Origin: CAZTHL01 sp964613585
GTDB taxonomy: Bacteria > Pseudomonadota > Alphaproteobacteria > DSM-16000 > Inquilinaceae
NCBI GenBank assembly: GCA_964613585.1
Contig: CAZTHL010000115.1
Location: forward strand, 1 to 10,485
Reading direction: 5' to 3'
DNA: 10,485 nt
Program-made: the position numbers and the translations under genes
Notes under the pieces: generated by a model
The model's database searches: none
Seen by the model: the letters and a program-made list of their open reading frames with translations, nothing else
Told to the model about the DNA's origin: nothing
In this document: positions 6,035 through 10,485 of the stretch, piece by piece
How the letters are laid out: each line of letters starts with the position of its first letter
Numbering within the stretch: the stretch's first letter is position 1

Positions 6035-6496
6035 TCAGAGAGGGCCGCCGGCGGCGAGGCGCCGCGCCAGCGCGTCCAGCGCCAGGCGATAGCCGTCGGC
6101 GCCCAGCCCGCAGATCACCCCGGTCGCCGCCAGGCTGACATAGGACCGGTGGCGAAAGGCCTCGCGCCGGAACGGGTTCGACAGGTGCACCTCGATCACC
6201 GGCAGATCGACCGCGAGCAGAGCGTCGAGCAGCGCCACCGAGGTGTGGCTGTAGGCGCCGGCGTTGACGATCAGCCCGTGGTGCCGCCGGCGCGCCTCCT
6301 GCACCCAGGTGACCAGCTCGCCCTCGGCGTTGCTCTGCCGCAGCTCGACCGCGAGGCCCAGCGCCGCGCCGTGCGCCGCGCACCCGGCCTCGATGTCGGC
6401 CAGGGTCTGCCGGCCGTAGATCGCCGGCTCGCGCTCCCCGAGCAGGTTCAGGTTGGGCCCGTTGAGGACCAGGATCGACGGCGACTCGCCGGGCAC
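6035..6496 (-). CDS. aroQ: 3-dehydroquinate dehydratase, type II
   Basis: AroQ dehydrates 3-dehydroquinate to 3-dehydroshikimate, the third step of the shikimate pathway, as a cytoplasmic dodecamer in characterised members. The 153-residue protein shows LNGPNLNLLGEREPAIYG at 11-28 with catalytic Tyr27 in the flexible lid. It also has RQSNAEGELV at 53-62, LIVNAGAYSHTSVAL with Asn78 and His84, and EVHLSNPFRREAFRHRSY with catalytic His104 and Arg115. Each lies at the expected spacing for type II enzymes. The start is a GTG at 6496 preceded by GGAGGGG about 3-5 bases upstream; no in-frame ATG near the N-terminus is a better choice. It is the first gene of a leftward series (aroQ, aat, M48 remnant, SUMF1-domain gene), so its promoter should lie in 6497-7027. 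Confidence 0.95.
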   Translation of the reverse strand: MPGESPSILVLNGPNLNLLGEREPAIYGRQTLADIEAGCAAHGAALGLAVELRQSNAEGELVTWVQEARRRHHGLIVNAGAYSHTSVALLDALLAVDLPVIEVHLSNPFRREAFRHRSYVSLAATGVICGLGADGYRLALDALARRLAAGGPL

Positions 6497-7027
6497 CGGC
6501 CCCTCCGCGGCGGTTGCGACGCGCCATGATAGCAGGAAAGCGCCATGGACGAAGCGCGTCCGGCGCGTGCTCGGGCCCCGGCCGGCTCGCTCCGCCCCGC
6601 CCGCCCTGCCCGGCTCGGTCCGGAAGGGCCCCCGGCCGCGGGCTCGCGCCGGACGCCGCGTCGGCGGAGGATATTTCGCGTTATAGATAATCAGGTATTG
6701 AGCGTGCTGCCGCTAGATGCAAAGCTTCACAACGCACGCTCACCGAGCGGTGGAGGCCGGCACGGCCGACGCGCAATGATCGGTTGAGCGGCGGAGCCGG
6801 GTGTCGCGTCAGGCGCGTCTGGGAAATCGGGTAGGTTCTCGCCGGCGCGTCCCGCGGGCTAGGGTCCGGCCGGTGATCCTCGGCAGCCGGGCGAGCAGGG
6901 CGGGCACGGGGATCGGCGAGCGGCCTCGCGACGCGGTACCACGTGCCGACCCGCAGGAAAACTTGTTGCTTCTGCTTCCGCCCGTGGAGTATTCCGCGAC
7001 CGTCGTACCGCACGAATTGACCCACAC
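6497..7027. other. 530-base divergent intergenic region
   Basis: This region separates aroQ (leftward) from the sensor kinase gene (rightward) and must carry both promoters. The frames here are short and Arg-rich and look non-coding. A short AT-rich island at about 6669-6700 contains GTTATAGATAATCAGG, a candidate -10 area on either strand without a convincing -35 partner. It runs directly into the inverted repeat at 6699-6742. Further right, TTGTTG near 6963 could be a -35 for the kinase gene, but its -10 partner is weak. I cannot assign either promoter with confidence. Confidence 0.5.
6699..6742. repeat. 9-bp inverted repeat in the divergent region
   Basis: TGAGCGTGC (6699-6707) and GCACGCTCA (6734-6742) are perfect inverted copies separated by 26 bases. 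They sit beside the AT-rich island of the divergent region. They could be paired operator half-sites or a hairpin in a leader transcript. Confidence 0.45.
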
Positions 7028-8932
7028 ATGGCCACGCGCGTGTACTCATTTCCTAGGACGCTTCTGGCGGCATGCGTTTTCTTTGGCTTGAGTGGTGCCG
7101 ACCGGGCCTTTGGTCTCGATGAGGTCACGCTTCAGCTGCGCGGGGACCACGAATTTCGATTTGCCGGGTATTATGCGGCGCAATGGCTCGGCTTCTACGA
7201 GAAGGCCGGGCTCCAGGTGGAGATTCGATCCGCTGTCGGGGCGGACGGGGCGGTTGATCCCGTGGCGGCGGTGCTCGAGGGCTCGGCGGATTTCGGGATC
7301 GGCTCGACCGATGTGCTCCTGGCCGTCGATCGCGGCCACGAGCTGGTCTTCGTCTCGTCGGTGTTCCAGCGCAGCGGCGCGGCCGCCTTCACCGCCGGGG
7401 ATCGGCGCCTCCAGGCTCTGGACGACCTGGTTCGGCTCCGGGTCGCCCGGGTGGACGGCAGTCTCGAGGATATCGAGTTCCATGCGATGCTGGTGGCCGA
7501 GGGGATCGCGCCCAGCAGCGTCGGCGCCGCGGGCATGGGTGACGGGCTGGTTCGTCTGCTGGCCGGGGCGGTCGACGTGGCCGTGGCCAACCGCCTCGAC
7601 GCGGTGCCGTGGGCCGCGGCGGCGGGCCGGACCCTGAACGCGCTGAGCCCGGCCAGCTACGGGGTCGACTTCTACGGCGACGCCATCTTCACGACGCCCC
7701 GGGCGGTCGCGGACGACCCGAGGCGGGTGCAGCGCTTCGTCGAGGCCTCGCTCGAGGGCTGGCGCCACGCGATGGAGCACCCGCACGCCATCGCGGAGCG
7801 AATCGCCGAGCTGGAGCGTGACCGGCCCCTGTCGAGCGCGCTCCGGCACAATCGGGTGCAGGCCGGCATTGTGGCCGATCTCCTGATGTATCCGATCGTC
7901 ACCATCGGTGACACCGACCCCCGGCGCTGGACCCGGATCTATGATCACCTAGTGTCGGTCGGCGTGGCCCGGGGCGGCTACGAGGGCCATGCCTTCGCCG
8001 TCGACCCGCGTATGGCGGAGACGGTGCTGCAGGAGCGGATCACCCGCGCGCTCGTCCTCGGGCTGGCCCTGCTGCTTGGCCTCGGCGTGATCGCCGCCGG
8101 CTGGATCGTCACCTTGCGGCGGCTGGTGGCCCGGCGCAGCCGGGACCTGCGGACGGCCCGCGATCGCGCCTATCTGGCGAGCCGGACCAAGTCGGATTTC
8201 CTGGGCAATGTCAGCCATGAATTGCGCTCGCCGCTCAACGCCATCCTCGGCTTTTCGGAGGTGATCAGGGGCGAACTCGTGGGTCCGGTTGAGCATCGGA
8301 ACTACCTGGAATATGCCGACGACATCCATCGCAGCGGCCTGCACCTGCTGGAGATCGTCGACAAGCTTCTCGATCTCGCCCGCATCGATTCCGGCCGGGT
8401 CCAGCTCCATCCGGAGTGCCTGGACGTGCCGGCGCTCGTCTTCGAGACCCTCAACACCGTCCGGGAGGAGGTCGCCGAGGCCCGCCTGCGGCTGGAGACC
8501 GATCTGGAGCCCGGGCTGCCCGGCCTGCTGACCGACAAGCGCGCGGTGCAGCAGATTCTGCTCAACCTGCTGTCGAACGCTGTCAAGTTCACCCCGCCCG
8601 AAGGCTTCATCACGGTGAGCGCCCGGCGTGCCGAGCCGGAGCGGGTGGTTTTGGCGGTGCAGGACACCGGCATCGGCATCGCTCCCGATCGGCTCGACCG
8701 GGTGACCGAGCCGTTCATCCGCACCGACGATCAGTTCACCCGCTCCCATCAGGGCACCGGGCTCGGCTTGCCGATCGCGCGGCTGCTGGCTCGTCTGCTG
8801 GGCGGCGACCTGACCCTGAGTAGTGTGGTCGGCGCCGGCACCACGGTGCGGGTGGCGCTGCCCATGGCGCCGGCGGACGCCGCGGCGCCGGCGCGCCAGG
8901 CCACCGGCGTGCCGGTTCCCGACGCCACCTGA
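7028..8932 (+). CDS. Sensor histidine kinase with NMT1/THI5-type periplasmic binding domain
   Basis: The 634-residue protein has an N-terminal hydrophobic segment (about 11-24). A periplasmic NMT1/THI5-like solute-binding domain follows (about 31-330, with FAGYYAAQWLGFYEKAGL and ADFGIGSTDVL), then one membrane helix (about 341-363), a HisKA dimerisation domain and a HATPase domain. The H-box is SHELRSPLNAILGFSE with phospho-acceptor His397. The N-box is LLNLLSNAVKF (Asn513, Asn517), G1 is DTGIGIA with Asp546, and G2 is GTGLGLPIAR at 576-585, so all ATP-binding elements are intact. There is no PAS, HAMP or receiver domain. It should autophosphorylate in response to a periplasmic small molecule; the response regulator is not in the window. 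THI5-type sensors often bind pyrimidine-like or other small organic ligands, but the ligand here is unknown. ATG at 7028 gives a plausible signal anchor, though its ribosome binding site is poor. The gene at 9251 encodes a paralogue of the sensor domain. Confidence 0.9.
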   Translation: MATRVYSFPRTLLAACVFFGLSGADRAFGLDEVTLQLRGDHEFRFAGYYAAQWLGFYEKAGLQVEIRSAVGADGAVDPVAAVLEGSADFGIGSTDVLLAVDRGHELVFVSSVFQRSGAAAFTAGDRRLQALDDLVRLRVARVDGSLEDIEFHAMLVAEGIAPSSVGAAGMGDGLVRLLAGAVDVAVANRLDAVPWAAAAGRTLNALSPASYGVDFYGDAIFTTPRAVADDPRRVQRFVEASLEGWRHAMEHPHAIAERIAELERDRPLSSALRHNRVQAGIVADLLMYPIVTIGDTDPRRWTRIYDHLVSVGVARGGYEGHAFAVDPRMAETVLQERITRALVLGLALLLGLGVIAAGWIVTLRRLVARRSRDLRTARDRAYLASRTKSDFLGNVSHELRSPLNAILGFSEVIRGELVGPVEHRNYLEYADDIHRSGLHLLEIVDKLLDLARIDSGRVQLHPECLDVPALVFETLNTVREEVAEARLRLETDLEPGLPGLLTDKRAVQQILLNLLSNAVKFTPPEGFITVSARRAEPERVVLAVQDTGIGIAPDRLDRVTEPFIRTDDQFTRSHQGTGLGLPIARLLARLLGGDLTLSSVVGAGTTVRVALPMAPADAAAPARQATGVPVPDAT

Positions 8933-8945
8933 TGCCGGCGAGCCG

Positions 8946-8959
8946 ATGGCTTGAGCCAT
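8946..8959 (+). terminator. Short hairpin just after the kinase gene
   Basis: ATGGCT and AGCCAT form a 6-bp stem around TG, 14 bases past the stop. It is too short and lacks a T-run to be a convincing terminator. Confidence 0.2.
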
Positions 8960-9037
8960 GGGCTTGCGACGGCACGCCCCGGTCCACCGACGGGTCATCC
9001 TGTTGGCTCGGCGGCATGAGTCGCGGCTTCTCAAGTA

Positions 9038-9084
9038 AACAGATGAGTCTATTTATTCCGTTCGCGAAATAGTTAAGATCTGTT
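9038..9084. promoter_or_regulatory. AT-rich nested palindrome upstream of the binding-protein promoter
   Basis: AACAGAT (9038-9044) pairs with ATCTGTT (9078-9084). Inside it CTATTT (9049-9054) pairs with AAATAG (9067-9072), leaving a 12-base centre containing TTCGCG. The two arms are offset by one base between the stems. It ends 11 bases before the -35 box of the downstream promoter, an operator-like position. The right arm also contains TTAA-N6-TTAA (9073-9086), close to but not the same as the CtrA-type TTAA-N7-TTAA. Binding by a regulator is inferred from symmetry and position only. Confidence 0.5.
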
Positions 9085-9095
9085 AAAGCGTGGAC

Positions 9096-9124
9096 TTGAT
9101 AGTGCGCTATGCGTGAAGCATAAT
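9096..9124 (+). promoter_or_regulatory. Near-consensus sigma70 promoter of the binding-protein gene
   Basis: TTGATA (9096-9101) and CATAAT (9119-9124) are separated by exactly 17 bases. Transcription would start near 9131, giving a leader of about 120 nt before the ATG at 9251. Both hexamers differ from consensus at a single position, so this gene is likely transcribed separately from, and perhaps more strongly than, the kinase gene. Confidence 0.7.
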
Positions 9125-9145
9125 TTGAGAGTGGCGCCATGGGAT

Positions 9146-9187
9146 GGCGTCTGGTCCGATTGAGACCATGCCGGGCGGCGCAGCCCG
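9146..9187 (+). promoter_or_regulatory. Two stem-loops in the leader of the binding-protein gene
   Basis: The first stem-loop pairs TGGTC (9152-9156) with GACCA (9164-9168) around CGATTGA, and can be extended by GGC/GCC across a small internal loop. The second pairs CGGGC (9172-9176) with GCCCG (9183-9187). They lie between the promoter and the start codon. They could stabilise the mRNA or be part of a leader control element. No known riboswitch signature was recognised. Confidence 0.35.
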
Positions 9188-9250
9188 TTTAGATCTGCGC
9201 CGAGCGAAGTATCCGGCAGACACTTCTTTCACGAACGATTGGGGGGAGTC

Positions 9251-10267
9251 ATGGGAAAGCGTCTCTGCGCCGGCAACTTGCTGCGCCTAGCCGCCGGTGT
9301 TTCGGTGATCGCGCTCTGCGCCGGCGCCGCCGCCGCCGACGAATCCGTCGTGCTGCAACTGCGCTGGGACCATCAGTTCCAGTTCGCCGGCTACTACGCG
9401 GCGAAATGGCAGGGCCTGTACGAAGAGGCTGGCCTCGATGTGGAGATCCGCAGCGGCTTTCAGGAGGGCGGCACGCGAATCGATGTCGTCGAGGAAGTCC
9501 TTGAGGGGCGCGCCGACTTCGGTGTGGGCTCCACGGACGTGCTCGAGCGACAGGGCGAGGGCGCGCCGCTGGTGATCCTTTCCAGCGTGTTCCAGGACAG
9601 CGGCGTGGCGGTCATGTCGCTGGCCGACGTGCCGCTTGACGGCCCCGACGACCTTGTCGGCCTGAGGATCGCCCGGCACCTCGGCCATCGGTCGGATCGC
9701 GAATTTCAGCTTATGCTGACCAACATGGGGCTGGAACCCGCCGACTTTCCGGCGATCGACATCGGCTGGGACTTCACCAAGCTGCTCGACGGCGAGGTCG
9801 ACGCCTATGTCGGCAATCTTCTGGAAGGAATGGCCTTCGCCTCCGCGGCTGGTGTCGAGCTCAATCACCTCCGGCCCTCGCAATACGGCGTCGAGATCTA
9901 CGGCGACGCCATCTTCGCTCGTCGGGATCTGCTGAACGAGCGGCCGGGGACCGCCATCGCGTTCGTCGAGGCGTCGCTGGCCGGATGGGAGCACGCCCTG
10001 GAAAAGCCGGAGGAGGTGGCCTCCCGCATCGCCGAGCTGCCACGCACCTTTGAGGTGAGCCAGCCCGTGGACTTCAACCTGGGCCAGGCGGTCGCGGTGG
10101 CCGCGCTCACCCGCTATCCTGAGGTGCCTCTCGGGGCAACCGATCCAGAGCGGTGGCAGCAGATGATGATCGCGCTCGGCGAGGCGCAACTGATTGAGCT
10201 GGAGGCGCAGGTCGAGGCGCAGGTCGAGGTGCAGGTGCCGGGGACGGACGGCACCACGGTCCGCTAG
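9251..10267 (+). CDS. Secreted NMT1/THI5-type solute-binding protein, paralogue of the kinase sensor
   Basis: The 338-residue protein starts with a clear Sec signal peptide: basic MGKR, a hydrophobic core to about residue 25, and a likely cleavage after Ala29 (AAA before Asp30). The mature part is an NMT1/THI5-like periplasmic binding domain opening with LQLRWDHQFQFAGYYAAKW at 35-53, then GLYEEAGLDVEIRSG and ADFGVGSTDVL. It ends with ATDPERWQQM before a short tail. It aligns end to end with the kinase sensor at 7028-8932, including YGDAIF and FVEASL-GW. No lipobox cysteine follows the hydrophobic core, so it should be soluble. The ATG at 9251 is preceded by a G-rich GGGGGGAG; an in-frame TTG at 9239 lies upstream of that site and is disfavoured. 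The tail carries a 12-bp repeat giving VEAQVEAQVEVQV. No ABC permease or ATPase gene is adjacent, so transport is uncertain; ligand buffering or presentation to the kinase is an alternative. Confidence 0.9.
   Translation: MGKRLCAGNLLRLAAGVSVIALCAGAAAADESVVLQLRWDHQFQFAGYYAAKWQGLYEEAGLDVEIRSGFQEGGTRIDVVEEVLEGRADFGVGSTDVLERQGEGAPLVILSSVFQDSGVAVMSLADVPLDGPDDLVGLRIARHLGHRSDREFQLMLTNMGLEPADFPAIDIGWDFTKLLDGEVDAYVGNLLEGMAFASAAGVELNHLRPSQYGVEIYGDAIFARRDLLNERPGTAIAFVEASLAGWEHALEKPEEVASRIAELPRTFEVSQPVDFNLGQAVAVAALTRYPEVPLGATDPERWQQMMIALGEAQLIELEAQVEAQVEVQVPGTDGTTVR
10202..10237 (+). repeat. Three 12-bp tandem repeats at the 3' end of the binding-protein gene
   Basis: GAGGCGCAGGTC occurs twice (10202-10213, 10214-10225), followed by the variant GAGGTGCAGGTG (10226-10237). 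The reading is EAQV-EAQV-EVQV. It forms a tail beyond the end of the conserved domain and is absent from the kinase. Confidence 0.85.
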
Positions 10268-10393
10268 AGCGTTTGCGGTTCAAGTTGCATCGCCGGCCCG
10301 CTCCCCCGCCCGGCAACTCAACGACGGTATGCTCGGGGTTGGCCGGGCACGGGAGCGGGCCGGTGCCGATTCCGCGTCACGCGGAAACGCTAT
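10265..10393. repeat. Long imperfect inverted-repeat element overlapping a stop codon
   Basis: The element begins with TAGAGCGTTTGCGG, whose TAG is the stop of the binding-protein gene, and ends with CGCGGAAACGCTATA, an imperfect inverted match. Inside lies a perfect 13-bp stem (10293-10305 with 10351-10363), then an inner stem of about 10 bp (10308-10317 with 10338-10348, one bulge). A small hairpin, TTCCGCG-TCA-CGCGGAA, sits at 10370-10386. The ends resemble the GAGCGTTT...AAACGCTC intergenic repeats I associate with alphaproteobacterial genomes. It may be a short mobile or REP-like repeat that also ends the transcript. Confidence 0.6.
10293..10363 (+). terminator. Strong hairpin downstream of the binding-protein gene
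   Basis: CCGGCCCGCTCCC (10293-10305) and GGGAGCGGGCCGG (10351-10363) pair perfectly, and the inner stem extends the helix to about 25 bp around a 20-base loop. It begins 26 bases past the stop. The lack of a T-tract leaves its terminator role as an inference. Confidence 0.45.
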
Positions 10394-10403
10394 AGCCGAC
10401 AGG

Positions 10404-10432
10404 GCGGGACCGGATTCCGCCCCCGGTCCCGC
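10404..10432 (-). terminator. Hairpin terminating a convergent minus-strand gene
   Basis: GCGGGACCGG (10404-10413) and CCGGTCCCGC (10423-10432) form a perfect 10-bp stem with a 9-base loop. It begins 5 bases after the inferred minus-strand stop at 10438-10440, a typical terminator position. No T-run follows. Confidence 0.4.
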
Positions 10433-10437
10433 TGCGG

Positions 10438-10485
10438 TCATGCCTTCTGCATCTTGGATGCCTGCCGGTAAAGGATGTCGGTTAG
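10438..10485 (-). CDS. C-terminal end of a convergent gene (partial)
   Basis: The minus strand reads LTDILYRQASKMQKA and then TGA (10438-10440). Fifteen codons are visible before the window edge. The amphipathic, Lys/Gln-containing ending looks like a natural protein C-terminus, and the hairpin directly after it supports a gene end. The family cannot be named from so little. Confidence 0.4.
   Translation of the reverse strand, partial: LTDILYRQASKMQKA

Noticed and set aside
4583..6529. A 648-codon open frame on the plus strand
   Set aside because: It is antisense to the M48 remnant, aat and aroQ, which carry clear family motifs. Its own product is low-complexity Arg/Gly/Val sequence.
6545..6787. 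An 80-codon plus-strand frame in the divergent region
   Set aside because: It is Arg/Pro/Ala-rich without family features, has no ribosome binding site and crosses the AT-rich island, so it looks non-coding.
9073..9086. CtrA binding site
   Set aside because: TTAA-N6-TTAA is one base short of the usual TTAA-N7-TTAA spacing and is also explained as part of the nested palindrome.
9131..9250. Thiamin pyrophosphate riboswitch before the THI5-type gene
   Set aside because: TGAGACC at 9161-9167 recalls the riboswitch CTGAGA element, but the paired helices and the second conserved block (GGATAAT..CCAGCG-like) are not present.

Overview
The window is GC-rich chromosomal DNA with the gene content of an alphaproteobacterium. 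The fabI-aroC pair, a type II dehydroquinase near aat, and a kinase whose H-box is of the common alphaproteobacterial SHELR-PLNAILGFSE type all point that way. A lineage such as Rhodospirillales/Geminicoccales is plausible, but the sequence alone does not fix it.

Layout. (1) 1-2184: a possible divergent gene start (minus strand, 87 to the edge), then fabI (217-1056) behind a good sigma70-type promoter, and aroC (1105-2184), probably one transcription unit. (2) 2185-3760: a gene-poor stretch lying between two convergent genes. It holds a terminator-like hairpin, a 25-bp duplication, a four-copy 15-bp tandem repeat, an 18-bp palindrome, and remnants of accessory genes. The remnants are the C-terminal end of a HipA-like toxin kinase, a short ArdC-type antirestriction fragment, and an unrecognised minus-strand N-terminus. 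It reads as a graveyard of mobile DNA. (3) 3762-6496, all minus strand, transcribed right to left: aroQ, aat, a decayed M48 peptidase gene and an FGE-sulfatase (SUMF1) domain gene. In many alphaproteobacteria accB and accC lie between aroQ and aat; here only about 160 bases separate them. The M48 remnant has lost its N-terminal part with HExxH and carries a 10-bp duplication that shifts its C-terminal frame. (4) 6497-7027: a 530-base gene-free divergent region. (5) 7028-10267, plus strand: a histidine kinase whose periplasmic sensor is an NMT1/THI5-type solute-binding domain, followed by a separately promoted, secreted protein made of the same domain. (6) 10265-10485: a long imperfect inverted-repeat element, a second strong hairpin, and the likely C-terminal codons of a convergent minus-strand gene running off the window.

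How it works together. The left half is housekeeping metabolism: fatty acid synthesis, the shikimate pathway (AroQ and AroC) and N-end-rule tagging (Aat). The most interesting part is the right end. A kinase with a binding-protein sensor sits beside a free periplasmic paralogue of that sensor, with no ABC permease, ATPase or response regulator visible. The gene for the free protein has an AT-rich nested palindrome just upstream of a near-consensus promoter and a structured leader of about 120 nt. This suggests a ligand-sensing module in which the soluble protein and the kinase sense the same or related small molecules and the soluble protein is itself regulated. That is inference.
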